Source: Limnohabitans curvus | GTDB taxonomy: Bacteria > Pseudomonadota > Gammaproteobacteria > Burkholderiales > Burkholderiaceae_C | NCBI RefSeq assembly: GCF_003063475.1 | Contig: NZ_NESP01000001.1 | Location: forward strand, 2,418,001 to 2,482,000 | Length of the DNA stretch: 64,000 nucleotides | Reading direction: 5' to 3' | In this document: piece after piece, positions 52,311-61,393 of the stretch | Position numbering within the stretch: the first letter of the stretch is position 1 | Layout of the letters: each line of letters starts with the position of its first letter | Position numbers and translations under genes: made by a program | The notes under the pieces: generated by a model | Seen by the model: the letters and a program-made list of their open reading frames with translations, nothing else | Told to the model about the DNA's origin: nothing | The model's database searches: none

Positions 52311-52340
52311 AAGGGTTAGCAACGCAAGTTGCTAACCCTT
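52311..52340 (+). terminator. Original tRNA-Pro terminator
   Basis: AAGGGTTAGCAAC pairs perfectly with GTTGCTAACCCTT around GCAA, followed by TTGTCTTTT. It is stronger than the copy at 11777-11808 and probably was the native terminator before integration. Confidence 0.88.
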
Positions 52341-52369
52341 TTGTCTTTTCTGGCGTCGTTTAAATCGCT

Positions 52370-52918
52370 TTAAACAATGTCCACGTGGTGCAGTTCAAAC
52401 TTGCCCTTCTTTGCATCAGCAAAATAATGTTGCAAGGTTTCTTTGACCGTACGAAACGCAATCTCGTCCCAGGGTATTTCATGCTCGGCAAACAAACGTG
52501 CTTCTTGCGTTTCGTGGCCAGGGTCAAACTGGTCGCTGGTGAGTTGTGCGCGGTAAAAGAAATGCACTTGGCCCACGCGTGTGACGTTCATCAGCGTGAA
52601 CAGCTCTTGCATTTCAAACTGCGCACCGGCTTCTTCTACGGTCTCACGTGCTGCGCCTTGGGCCACAGTTTCGTTGAGTTCCATGAAGCCTGCAGGTAGC
52701 GTCCATTTGCCAAAGCGCGGTTCGATGTTGCGTTTGCATAGCAACACCTTGTCACCCCACACCGGCACGGTGCCCACCACGTTGAGTGGGTTTTCGTAGT
52801 GGATGGTGTGACAGGCGTTGCACACCGCACGCTCACGCGTGTCGCCATCGTCAGGCACGCGGTAAGTCACCGCGCTGCCGCACGATTTGCAATGTTGGAT
52901 GAGCGGACGGTGCAGCAT
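52370..52918 (-). CDS. Nudix hydrolase with zinc ribbon
   Basis: This 182-aa protein starts MLHRPLIQHCKSCGSAVTYR. A zinc ribbon (CKSCG, then CNACH) precedes a Nudix domain with the box GFMELNETVAQGAARETVEE and the following EAG. Such NudC-like or ADP-ribose-type enzymes cleave nucleoside diphosphates linked to another group. It starts 4 bp after the FAH-family gene, in a three-gene group. Confidence 0.87.
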   Translation of the reverse strand: MLHRPLIQHCKSCGSAVTYRVPDDGDTRERAVCNACHTIHYENPLNVVGTVPVWGDKVLLCKRNIEPRFGKWTLPAGFMELNETVAQGAARETVEEAGAQFEMQELFTLMNVTRVGQVHFFYRAQLTSDQFDPGHETQEARLFAEHEIPWDEIAFRTVKETLQHYFADAKKGKFELHHVDIV

Positions 52919-52922
52919 GGGT

Positions 52923-53618
52923 TTAAACCATGCGAACTTTGAGTTCACCCAAGCCGGCCACGGCGCCGACCATGGTGTCGCCGGCCACCACAGCACCCAC
53001 GCCCTCGGGTGTGCCGGTGTAAATCAAGTCACCGGCTTGCAGCTCCCACGCAGCAGACACGTGCTCGATGGTTTCAGCGATGTTCCAAATGAGTTGGCTC
53101 ACGCTGCTGCGTTGACGGTCTTGGCCGTTGACTTGCACATAAATCTCAGCGTGGGCCACGTCGCCCGCAAGTGCTGCAGGTGTGATCGGGCCGATCGGCG
53201 CGCTGTGGTCAAAGCCTTTGCCAATGCACCAAGGGCGGCCTTGTTTTTTCATGTCGTTTTGCAAGTCGCGACGTGTCATGTCTAAGCCCACGGCGTAGCC
53301 GTAGATGTGGCTCATGGCATCCGCTGCTTGGATGTTCTTGCCGCCTTTGCCAATCGCCACCACCAACTCAATTTCGTGGTGCAAGTTTTTGGTGAGGCTG
53401 GGGTAGGGCATGTCACCCGTTTCGCCCGCATTGACCACCAGCACGCTGTCAGCGGGCTTCATGAAGAAGAAGGGCGGTTCGCGGCCTGTGAAGCCCATCT
53501 CTTTGGCGTGCTCTTCGTAGTTGCGTCCCACGCAGTAAATGCGGTGCACAGGAAAACGTGCCGCTTTGCCCACCACGGGCACAGACACAACGGGCGTAGG
53601 TTCAAACGCGTAACTCAT
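52923..53618 (-). CDS. Fumarylacetoacetate hydrolase family protein
   Basis: This 231-aa protein has the FAH fold: IYCVGRNYEEHAKEMGF, FFFMKPADSVLV, LHHEIELVVAIGKGGKNI with metal-binding acidic residues, GLDMTRRDLQNDMKKQGRPW and AGDLIYTGTPEGVGAV. It probably hydrolyses or decarboxylates a small beta-keto or acylpyruvate substrate; the exact one is unknown. Confidence 0.9.
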   Translation of the reverse strand: MSYAFEPTPVVSVPVVGKAARFPVHRIYCVGRNYEEHAKEMGFTGREPPFFFMKPADSVLVVNAGETGDMPYPSLTKNLHHEIELVVAIGKGGKNIQAADAMSHIYGYAVGLDMTRRDLQNDMKKQGRPWCIGKGFDHSAPIGPITPAALAGDVAHAEIYVQVNGQDRQRSSVSQLIWNIAETIEHVSAAWELQAGDLIYTGTPEGVGAVVAGDTMVGAVAGLGELKVRMV

Positions 53619-53640
53619 GGTGGTCTCCAGTTGAAAAGGC

Positions 53641-53946
53641 TTAGCCTTGTGATTTGCTCACGAGTTCAAAGTGCTCTACCACTGGTGGCTGGGCAAAGAA
53701 GGGACCCACGATAGCGCGCCACTCGCCGAAGGCGGGCGACTCGCGAAAGTCCACGGTGTGGTTCTCAAGCGTGGTCCAAAAGATTTGCAGCACATAGCGC
53801 TCGGGCGACTCAATGCCGCGGTTGATTTTGTAGCCTTCAAAGCCTTTGGCTTTGGCGATGACGGTGTCCACGCCACGCTGAATGGCTTCGTCAAATGCAG
53901 CTTGTTGACCGGGTTGAATGCGGATGTCGGCGAGTTCGAGAATCAT
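53641..53946 (-). CDS. Antibiotic biosynthesis monooxygenase-type protein
   Basis: This 101-aa protein starts MILELADIRIQPGQQAAFDE, with AKGFEGYKINRGIESPERYV and HTVDFRESPAFGEWR, the small alpha-beta barrel of the ABM family. Such proteins are often redox or degradation accessory enzymes. It is first of the group with FAH and Nudix genes. Confidence 0.8.
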   Translation of the reverse strand: MILELADIRIQPGQQAAFDEAIQRGVDTVIAKAKGFEGYKINRGIESPERYVLQIFWTTLENHTVDFRESPAFGEWRAIVGPFFAQPPVVEHFELVSKSQG

Positions 53947-54033
53947 GGTGTGTGTCTTGCAAGTTAAAACTGAGCCCAAGTCTACCGTCACCGCGCCCAG
54001 CCAAGCGTCGCATTCGGGATATCCTTTCGCCTT

Positions 54034-54828
54034 ATGAGTCACACATCCAATTCAACTACGCCGCCTTTGTTTTGGCCCATGGATTGGGCGTTGCCTGCAG
54101 GTGTGCAGGCGGTGTGTACCACACGTTTAGGCGGTGTGTCGCAGGCGCCATTTGATGGCTTTAATTTGGGCGATCATGTGCAAGACGACCCGCAAGCCGT
54201 GGCGCAAAACCGTGCTTTGCTACAAGCCCAGTTGGGTGGCGCGCGAGCCGTGTTCTTAAGCCAAGTGCATGGTGTGGATGTGGCTCAGCTCAACATCGCA
54301 ACGCCCGATGGAACGCATGCCGATGCATGCGTCACGCAAGAGTCCCGAGTGGCGTGCACCATCATGGTGGCTGATTGCTTGCCTTTGTTGTTCACCGATG
54401 CGTCGGGCCACGTTGTAGCGGCTGCACATGCGGGCTGGCGTGGGTTGGCTGCCGGTGTGATTGAACAAACGGTGCGTGCCGTGTGTGAAGCCGCAGGCGT
54501 TGTCCCTGCGCAGGTACGTGTGTGGTTGGGTCCTTGCATTGGGCCGGAGGTGTTTGAAGTGGGCGACGATGTGCGTATGGCGTTCACCGCACAGGGAGAC
54601 GCATCTGATGCTGAGCGCTATTTCAAACCGCATCCCACGCACGCGGGCAAGTGGCTGGCTGACCTCGCTGGCCTAGCGCGCATGCGTTTGCAGGCCTTAG
54701 GTGTCACTTCAGTGGCGGGTAACGACAGTGCGCCCGAGTGGTGCACTGTGTCGCAGCGTTCAAGGCTCTTTTCGTTCAGGCGCGATGGTGTGACCGGACG
54801 CTTCGCCGTGTGCATCTGGCGCAACTGA
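54034..54828 (+). CDS. pgeF: Peptidoglycan editing factor (YfiH/DUF152 family)
   Basis: This 264-aa protein has the multicopper-oxidase-like (DUF152) fold: AVCTTRLGGVSQAPFDGFNL, FLSQVHGVDV, VADCLPLLFTD and AAAHAGWRGLAAGV with the metal-site His and Cys, then GPCIGPEVFEVGDDV. Family members remove wrongly placed amino acids in peptidoglycan precursors; some show laccase activity. Its 3' end overlaps the convergent next gene by 69 bp. Confidence 0.92.
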   Translation: MSHTSNSTTPPLFWPMDWALPAGVQAVCTTRLGGVSQAPFDGFNLGDHVQDDPQAVAQNRALLQAQLGGARAVFLSQVHGVDVAQLNIATPDGTHADACVTQESRVACTIMVADCLPLLFTDASGHVVAAAHAGWRGLAAGVIEQTVRAVCEAAGVVPAQVRVWLGPCIGPEVFEVGDDVRMAFTAQGDASDAERYFKPHPTHAGKWLADLAGLARMRLQALGVTSVAGNDSAPEWCTVSQRSRLFSFRRDGVTGRFAVCIWRN

Positions 54829-55077
54829 CGCGCGGGCATTGTCGGCGGGTTGTATACCGTTTTCTGCTTGCAGTTGTGCGCGCTCAGCCTCTTGTTTGGC
54901 CTTGATGGCTCTGCGTCTGGCGGGGCTGCCCATGATGTAGCCCACCACGCTCATGGGCAGCAGACCATACAGCAAGAAAGTAAACACTGCGCCGAGCAAA
55001 GAGCCCACAGGGCTTGTCGCTTCGGCCACTGCCATCATGAAAGCCACGTAAATCCACGCGATCAGGACTAAATACAT
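54760..55077 (-). CDS. Small membrane protein of unknown function
   Basis: This 105-aa protein has two hydrophobic segments (about 3-20 and 28-50) and a charged tail (RRRAIKAKQEAERAQLQ). No function is known to me. It converges on pgeF and shares 69 bp with it. Confidence 0.65.
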   Translation of the reverse strand: MYLVLIAWIYVAFMMAVAEATSPVGSLLGAVFTFLLYGLLPMSVVGYIMGSPARRRAIKAKQEAERAQLQAENGIQPADNARASVAPDAHGEASGHTIAPERKEP

Positions 55078-55183
55078 CTAGGGGTTTTCGCTTGAGTTTG
55101 ATGTCTGTCAGAAATTCGAAGGGAATTCGCTGACATACTGGAGACAGTTAAAAAGACAACAGCGACTGTATAGGAGATACGCG

Positions 55184-56857
55184 ATGGATCAGAATGCGGC
55201 CCTCAAGAGCCTGGGGGATAGCTGGCTCAAAGCTTTGGCCTCATTTCAAACAATCGGTGGAGGAGATGCAAAGACGCCTTCGCTGAGCTTCTCTCCAGAC
55301 AAACTCGAGGCCTTGCAAAAGCAGTACATCGCTGAAGCCACCGAGCTGTGGAACCAAAGCTTGCACGGCAAGCCTGAGGTGAAAGATCGCCGTTTCAAAG
55401 GTGAAGCATGGGGACAAAACCCCATGGCTGCATTTACAGCCGCGGCTTACTTACTCAATACCCGCACCATGATGGCGCTCACCGAAGCCGCCGAAACAGA
55501 CGCCAAAACCAAAGCCCGTATTCAATTCGCGGTTGAGCAATGGGCCGCAGCCTCTGCCCCCAGCAACTATTTGGCGCTCAACGCCGAAGCGCAACAAAAA
55601 GCGATTGAGACCAAGGGTGAAAGCATTTCCAAAGGCATTCAAAACTTGTTGCACGATCTGCAACAAGGCCATGTCTCGATGACCGACGAAAGCTTGTTTG
55701 AGGTCGGTAAAAATGTCGCCACCACCGAAGGCAAAGTGGTGTTTGAAAACGAGTTCTTCCAATTGCTCGAATACAAACCGCTCACCGCCAAGGTCTACGA
55801 GCGTCCGTTCTTGTTGATTCCTCCTTGCATCAACAAGTTCTACATTCTCGATTTACAGCCCGAAAACTCACTCATTCGTTATGCAGTGAGCCAAGGCCAC
55901 CGCACATTTGTGGTCAGCTGGCGCAACCCCGATGAGTCGCTGAAGAACACCACGTGGGATGACTATGTGGAGCAGGTGGCGATCAAAGCCATTTCTGTGG
56001 TGCAAGAAATTGGTGCCACCAAGCAAATCAATGCTCTGGGTTTTTGTGTTGGTGGAACGATTTTGTCTAATGCACTGGCGGTGTTGGCAGCGCGTGGCGA
56101 AAAGCCTGTGGCCAGTGCCACCTTCCTCACCACCTTGATTGACTTCACCGACACCGGCGTGTTGGATGTGTTCATCGACGAAGGATTTGTGAAATACCGC
56201 GAAGGCCAGTTTGCCAAAGGTGGCCTGATGAAGGGCAAAGACATGGCGTCGACCTTCAGCTTCTTGCGCCCCAATGATTTGGTGTGGAACTACGTGGTGG
56301 GCAACTACCTCAAAGGTGAAACACCGCCACCGTTTGACTTGCTCTACTGGAACAGCGATTCCACCAATTTGCCTGGCCCCATGTATGCCTGGTACTTGCG
56401 CAACACCTATCTTGAGAACAACCTCATCAAGCCAGGCAAAACCACCGTGTGTGGCGAGAAAATTGACTTCCGTAAAGTCGATCTTCCCGTGTACATCTAC
56501 GGTTCGCGCGAAGACCACATCGTGCCGATTGGCGGCGCTTACGCCACCACGCAAGTTTTTCCAGGCAAAAAGCGTTTCGTCATGGGTGCGTCAGGCCACA
56601 TAGCCGGCGTGATTAACCCGCCTGCAGCCAATAAACGCTGCTTTTGGACGGGCAGCGAGACTACATTTCCTAGCGATGCCAATCAGTGGATTGGCAAAGC
56701 CAAAGAACACGCGGGCAGCTGGTGGACCGATTGGTCAACCTGGCTCAAATCGCATGCTGGAAAGCAAATCCTTGCGCCCAAGACATACGGCAAAGGCGCA
56801 TACAAAGCGATCGAGAACGCCCCCGGCCGCTATGTGAAACAACGCACAAGCAATTAA
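55184..56857 (+). CDS. phaC: Class I polyhydroxyalkanoate synthase
   Basis: This 557-aa synthase polymerises (R)-3-hydroxybutyryl-CoA into storage polymer. The lipase-like box GFCVGG has the catalytic Cys288; other parts are RPFLLIPPCINKFYILDLQP, HRTFVVSWRNPD, and the His of GASGHIAGVINPP. Length fits class I. A clear GGAGAT site precedes the start. phaA and phaB follow. Confidence 0.96.
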   Translation: MDQNAALKSLGDSWLKALASFQTIGGGDAKTPSLSFSPDKLEALQKQYIAEATELWNQSLHGKPEVKDRRFKGEAWGQNPMAAFTAAAYLLNTRTMMALTEAAETDAKTKARIQFAVEQWAAASAPSNYLALNAEAQQKAIETKGESISKGIQNLLHDLQQGHVSMTDESLFEVGKNVATTEGKVVFENEFFQLLEYKPLTAKVYERPFLLIPPCINKFYILDLQPENSLIRYAVSQGHRTFVVSWRNPDESLKNTTWDDYVEQVAIKAISVVQEIGATKQINALGFCVGGTILSNALAVLAARGEKPVASATFLTTLIDFTDTGVLDVFIDEGFVKYREGQFAKGGLMKGKDMASTFSFLRPNDLVWNYVVGNYLKGETPPPFDLLYWNSDSTNLPGPMYAWYLRNTYLENNLIKPGKTTVCGEKIDFRKVDLPVYIYGSREDHIVPIGGAYATTQVFPGKKRFVMGASGHIAGVINPPAANKRCFWTGSETTFPSDANQWIGKAKEHAGSWWTDWSTWLKSHAGKQILAPKTYGKGAYKAIENAPGRYVKQRTSN

Positions 56858-56893
56858 TTTTCAAACCTTTCAAATCATTAGTTGGAGACTTTC

Positions 56894-58072
56894 ATGGAAG
56901 ACATCGTTATCGTTTCAGCCGCTCGTACTGCCGTAGGTAAATTTGGCGGTTCACTCGCCAAAGTAGCGGCTACCGAGTTGGGCTCAATCGTGATTCGCGA
57001 AGCCTTGGCGCGTGCCAAGGTAGACCCCGCCTTGGTAGGCGAAGTGATCATGGGTCAAGTGTTGGCTGCTGGTGCAGGGCAAAACCCAGCCCGCCAAGCC
57101 CTCATGAAGTCGGGCATTCCTAACGCAGTACCGGCTTTGACCATCAACGCGGTCTGTGGTTCTGGCCTCAAGGCTGTCATGTTGGCGGCACAGGCTGTCG
57201 CTTATGGCGACAGCGACATCGTGGTGGCTGGCGGTCAAGAAAACATGAGCGCTTCAGGCCATGTGCTGTTGGGTTCACGTGATGGCCAACGCATGGGCAA
57301 CTGGAACATGATTGACACCATGATCGTGGACGGTTTGTGGGACGTTTATAACCAGTACCACATGGGCATCACGGCTGAGAACGTGGCCAAAGAATTTCAC
57401 ATCACCCGTGACATGCAAGACGCTTTGGCTTTGGCGAGCCAACAAAAAGCGTCTGCTGCACAAGATGCTGGCAAATTCAAAGATGAAATCGTCTCGGTCA
57501 ACATCCCACAACGCAAGGGCGACCCTGTGGTGTTCAATGCCGACGAATACATCAATAAAAAAACCACCGCTGAAGTTTTGGCAGGTTTGCGCCCAGCTTT
57601 CGACAAAACAGGTTCTGTGACCGCAGGTAACGCATCTGGCATCAACGACGGCGCTGCCGCTGTGGTGGTGATGACGGCGAAGAAAGCGGCGGCTTTGGGC
57701 CTCACACCTTTGGCACGCATTGCCGCTTTTGGCACCAGCGGTTTGGACCCAAAAATCATGGGCATGGGCCCTGTGTCGGCTTCACGCAAAGCTTTGCAAC
57801 GTGCAGGCTGGAAAGCCTCTGACATTGACTTGTTCGAACTCAACGAAGCATTCGCTGCACAAGCTTGCGCGGTGAATCAGCAGTTGGACATCGACCCAGC
57901 CAAGGTCAACGTCAACGGTGGCGCGATTGCCATTGGTCACCCCATCGGCGCATCAGGCTGCCGCATTTTGGTGACCTTGCTGCATGAAATGCAACGCACC
58001 AATGCCAAGAAGGGCTTGGCGGCGCTGTGTATCGGTGGCGGCATGGGTGTGTCGTTGGCACTCGAGCGTTGA
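56894..58072 (+). CDS. phaA: Acetyl-CoA acetyltransferase (beta-ketothiolase)
   Basis: This 392-aa thiolase condenses two acetyl-CoA for polymer synthesis. Catalytic Cys88 lies in INAVCGSGLKAV, the His in GGAIAIGHPIGASG, and the second Cys in CIGGGMG. ATG 56894 (MEDIVIVSAARTAVG) is chosen; GGAGAC lies just before it. Confidence 0.96.
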   Translation: MEDIVIVSAARTAVGKFGGSLAKVAATELGSIVIREALARAKVDPALVGEVIMGQVLAAGAGQNPARQALMKSGIPNAVPALTINAVCGSGLKAVMLAAQAVAYGDSDIVVAGGQENMSASGHVLLGSRDGQRMGNWNMIDTMIVDGLWDVYNQYHMGITAENVAKEFHITRDMQDALALASQQKASAAQDAGKFKDEIVSVNIPQRKGDPVVFNADEYINKKTTAEVLAGLRPAFDKTGSVTAGNASGINDGAAAVVVMTAKKAAALGLTPLARIAAFGTSGLDPKIMGMGPVSASRKALQRAGWKASDIDLFELNEAFAAQACAVNQQLDIDPAKVNVNGGAIAIGHPIGASGCRILVTLLHEMQRTNAKKGLAALCIGGGMGVSLALER

Positions 58073-58144
58073 TGCAGCGTTGATTCGCACTTCACTCGAA
58101 TTCAGATTTCTTTCACTAAAAACTCATAAATCAGGAGACAAAAA

Positions 58145-58882
58145 ATGAGCAAAAAAGTAGCGTACGTCACAGGTGGCATGGGTGGCATCGGAACCGCAAT
58201 CTGCCAACGTTTGCACAAGGAAGGCTTCACAGTGATCGCCGGTTGCGGCCCAACACGTGACTTCAACAAATGGTTGGATGAGCAAAAAGCTTTGGGTTAC
58301 ACCTTCTACGCCTCTGTGGGCAACGTGGGTGATTGGGATTCCACTGTCGAAGCTTTCACCAAAGCCAAAGCAGAGCACGGCCCGATAGACGTGTTGGTGA
58401 ACAACGCCGGGATCACCAAGGACCGTATGTTCTTGAAGATGACACGCGAAGATTGGGATGCAGTGATGAACACCAACCTCGATTCGATGTTCAACGTCAC
58501 CAAGCAAGTGGTGCCAGACATGGTCGAACGTGGCTGGGGCCGCATCATCAACATCTCATCGGTGAACGGTGAAAAAGGCCAAGCGGGTCAAACCAACTAC
58601 TCGGCTGCCAAGGCCGGTATGCACGGTTTCTCCATGGCTTTGGCCCAAGAGCTGGCCACCAAAGGCGTGACGGTCAACACCGTGTCGCCTGGCTATATCG
58701 GTACAGACATGGTCAACGCCATCCGTCCTGACGTGTTGGAAAAGATTGTGGCCACTGTGCCTGTCAAGCGTTTGGGCAAGCCCGCCGAAATCGCGTCCAT
58801 CATTGCGTGGATGGCCAGCGAAGACGGTGGCTACACCACCGGCGCTGACTTTGCGGTGAACGGCGGTTTGCACATGGGCTAA
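58145..58882 (+). CDS. phaB: Acetoacetyl-CoA reductase
   Basis: This 245-aa short-chain dehydrogenase reduces acetoacetyl-CoA with NADPH. It has GGMGGIGTAIC for cofactor binding, NNAGITKD, the serine of NISSVNGEKGQAGQ, and YSAAKAG as the YxxxK site. It is third in phaC-phaA-phaB; a terminator follows. Confidence 0.96.
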   Translation: MSKKVAYVTGGMGGIGTAICQRLHKEGFTVIAGCGPTRDFNKWLDEQKALGYTFYASVGNVGDWDSTVEAFTKAKAEHGPIDVLVNNAGITKDRMFLKMTREDWDAVMNTNLDSMFNVTKQVVPDMVERGWGRIINISSVNGEKGQAGQTNYSAAKAGMHGFSMALAQELATKGVTVNTVSPGYIGTDMVNAIRPDVLEKIVATVPVKRLGKPAEIASIIAWMASEDGGYTTGADFAVNGGLHMG

Positions 58883-58900
58883 GCCTGTGCGGAACCCATG

Positions 58901-58930
58901 AAAAAGCCCGCTTTGAAAGCGGGCTTTTTC
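58901..58930 (+). terminator. Terminator of the pha operon
   Basis: AAAAAGCCCGCTTT and AAAGCGGGCTTTTT form a long stem around a single G-like loop followed by T residues. It can serve both the pha operon and the convergent stomatin gene. Confidence 0.93.
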
Positions 58931-58947
58931 ACGTCGGGTTGAACCGT

Positions 58948-59856
58948 TTATTTGTTCAACTTCACCATTTGCATGGCCGAGGCAATCAGGCCAGACACCT
59001 CGGTCATGTTGCTGGGCACGATGAGCGTGGTTTTGGCGTCGGAGGCCACTTTGCCATAAGCCTGTACCGCCTGCTCAGCTACTTTGAGCTGCACAGCTTG
59101 CTCGCCACCGGGCTGGCGAATGGCGGCGGCAATGCGCTCAATCGCCTGCGCCGTGGCATCGGCCACAGCCGTGATGGAGGCGGCTTCGCCTTGGGCTTTG
59201 TTGATGGCAGCTTGCTTCTCGCCTTCCGAGCGGGCGATGAAGGCCTCGCGCTCGCCGGTGGCAATGTTGATTTGCTCTTGGCGGCGGCCTTCAGAGGCCG
59301 CAATGAGTGCGCGTTTTTCACGCTCCGCCGTGATTTGCGATTGCATGGCGTGCAAGATTTCTTTGGGAGGCGTGAGGTCTTTGATCTCGTAGCGCAGCAC
59401 TTTCACGCCCCAGTTGAGCGCGGCTTCGTCAATGGCGGCCACCACTTGCGCATTGATGATGTCGCGCTCTTCAAAGGTCTTGTCGAGTTCGAGTTTGCCA
59501 ATCACGCTGCGCAAACTGGTTTGTGCCAACTGTGTGACCGCCATGATGTAGTTCGACGAGCCGTAGCTGGCCAAGCGCGGGTCGGTCACTTGGAAATACA
59601 AAATGCCGTCGACCTGCAACTGCGTGTTGTCGCGTGTGATGCAAATTTGGCTGGGCACATCGAGTGGAATTTCTTTGAGGCTGTGCTTTTGAATCACGTT
59701 GTCGATGAAGGGCACCACAAAGTTCAAGCCGGGGGTGAGGCTGGCGTGGTACTTGCCTAGCCGTTCGACCACCCACGCGTTTTGTTGGGGAACGACCTTG
59801 ACGGTTTTAACAACGAATAAAACGGCGATGGCTAAAAGGAGGAGAGCGATTTCCAT
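58948..59856 (-). CDS. SPFH/stomatin-like membrane protein (QmcA type)
   Basis: This 302-aa protein has an N-terminal membrane helix (MEIALLLLAIAVLFVVKTVK), the SPFH domain (QQNAWVVERLGKYHASLTPG, QLQVDGILYFQVTDPRLASY) and a coiled coil rich in Glu, Ala and Arg (EGRRQEQINIATGEREAFIA). It probably forms membrane microdomains with the NfeD partner encoded just upstream. Confidence 0.92.
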   Translation of the reverse strand: MEIALLLLAIAVLFVVKTVKVVPQQNAWVVERLGKYHASLTPGLNFVVPFIDNVIQKHSLKEIPLDVPSQICITRDNTQLQVDGILYFQVTDPRLASYGSSNYIMAVTQLAQTSLRSVIGKLELDKTFEERDIINAQVVAAIDEAALNWGVKVLRYEIKDLTPPKEILHAMQSQITAEREKRALIAASEGRRQEQINIATGEREAFIARSEGEKQAAINKAQGEAASITAVADATAQAIERIAAAIRQPGGEQAVQLKVAEQAVQAYGKVASDAKTTLIVPSNMTEVSGLIASAMQMVKLNK

Positions 59857-59874
59857 GTGTGACCTTTGGAGAAG

Positions 59875-60288
59875 TTAGATTTTTTCAAGCACCAAGCGGT
59901 TGCCTTGCATCTCGATGATGCGGTGCAAGCCCGGTTCGGGTGTGATGTTTTGCGCGCAAACAGCCGCCCATTGCGTGCCTCGGTGTTTGACTTGGGCTTG
60001 GCCTTGCGTGTCCCATGCTTCGACCGTGACAGTTTCGCCAATGTCCAGATGGATGTTGCTGTCTTGCGCATCGTTGCGCGGTGTTTGCTTCACGTTCCAC
60101 AGCACAACGGCCGCACCTCCGACCGCGGCTGCCGTCACGATTTGCACGGTGAGTGAGCCACCTGCATAGGCTGCCAGTGCAGCGGCGGTCGCGCCTAGCG
60201 AAAGCATGAGCAAGTAAAACGTGCCCGTTAGCAGCTCAGCCACCACGAGACCACCTGAGACGAGCCACCATAGGGTTGGGTTATCCAT
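59875..60288 (-). CDS. NfeD-like membrane protein
   Basis: This 137-aa protein starts MDNPTLWWLVSGGLVVAELL, with two or three membrane segments followed by an OB-fold NfeD domain (DIGETVTVEAWDTQGQAQVK, TPEPGLHRIIEMQGNRLVLE). NfeD proteins pair with stomatins. It is 18 bp upstream of the stomatin gene and divergent from dusA. Confidence 0.88.
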   Translation of the reverse strand: MDNPTLWWLVSGGLVVAELLTGTFYLLMLSLGATAAALAAYAGGSLTVQIVTAAAVGGAAVVLWNVKQTPRNDAQDSNIHLDIGETVTVEAWDTQGQAQVKHRGTQWAAVCAQNITPEPGLHRIIEMQGNRLVLEKI

Positions 60289-60370
60289 CGTCAAGGCCTT
60301 TGAAATGAATGTTTTTCGGTACATCGCCATTGTGCCCAATCTGGCTGCGGCGGCGCGGGATAATTGCGGC

Positions 60371-61393
60371 ATGAATTTTCCTGATGCCGCGTTTTGGCGC
60401 ACCTCGGTTGCCCCCATGATGGATTGGACGGATCGCCACTGCCGTTACTTTCACCGCTTGCTCAGCCGCAACACCTTGCTCTACACAGAAATGGTCACCA
60501 CCGGCGCGCTGCGTCACGGAGACACGCAGCGACATTTGCGTTTCAATACCGAAGAGCATCCCATGGCTTTGCAGCTCGGCGGCAGCGACGCGGCTGATTT
60601 GGCGCACGGCGCCAAGCTGGGCGAGCAGTGGGGCTACGACGAAATCAACCTCAACTGCGGCTGCCCGTCTGACCGGGTGCAGCGCGGCGCATTTGGTGCG
60701 TGCTTGATGAACGAACCACACACCGTGGCCGACGGTGTGAAGGCCATGATGGATGTGGTGAGCGTGCCCGTGACCGTCAAGCACCGCATTGGCATTGATC
60801 GCATTGAAAGCTACGACTTTGTGCGCGACTTTGTGGGCACGGTCAGTGATGCCGGTTGCAAGGTGTTCATCGTGCATGCGCGCAACGCGTGGCTCGATGG
60901 TTTAAGCCCCAAAGAAAACCGGGAAATTCCACCCCTGCGCTACGAGCTGGGCTATCAGCTGAAAAAAGACTTTCCGAATTTGGTCATTGCGATCAACGGC
61001 GGCATCACCACCAATGCCCAAATGACCGAGCACTTGCGGCATGTGGATGGCGTGATGTTGGGGCGTGAGGCGTATTACAACCCTTGGCTTCTGACCACAT
61101 GGGATGCCGAGTTTTACAGCGATCCTCATGACACCCCCACCCGCGAAGCGGTAGAGGAGGCCATGGTCGCCTACATGGAGCGGGCCAACGCCGAAGACGG
61201 TTGCCCTTGGTATCCCATTGCCCGCCACATGCTAGGCCTGTACCACGGTCAACGTGGTGCGCGTTTATGGCGTCAGGTGTGGAGCAACCACAAGCTCAAA
61301 CCTTTGCCGCCGCGCGACGTGTTGAATATTGCACGTGAGGCCCTGGCCCGCGGCGCAGAAAAGCCCAACGAGATGCCACACGATGCCGTCTGA
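60371..61393 (+). CDS. dusA: tRNA-dihydrouridine synthase A
   Basis: This 340-aa FMN enzyme reduces uridines in the tRNA D-loop. It has APMMDWTDRHCRYFHRLLS, LQLGGSDAADLA, the active-site Cys in NLNCGCPSDRVQRGAFGACL, VTVKHRIGID and INGGITTN. The ATG at 60371 is chosen as it starts the conserved part. Its end overlaps the transporter gene by 11 bp. Confidence 0.95.
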   Translation: MNFPDAAFWRTSVAPMMDWTDRHCRYFHRLLSRNTLLYTEMVTTGALRHGDTQRHLRFNTEEHPMALQLGGSDAADLAHGAKLGEQWGYDEINLNCGCPSDRVQRGAFGACLMNEPHTVADGVKAMMDVVSVPVTVKHRIGIDRIESYDFVRDFVGTVSDAGCKVFIVHARNAWLDGLSPKENREIPPLRYELGYQLKKDFPNLVIAINGGITTNAQMTEHLRHVDGVMLGREAYYNPWLLTTWDAEFYSDPHDTPTREAVEEAMVAYMERANAEDGCPWYPIARHMLGLYHGQRGARLWRQVWSNHKLKPLPPRDVLNIAREALARGAEKPNEMPHDAV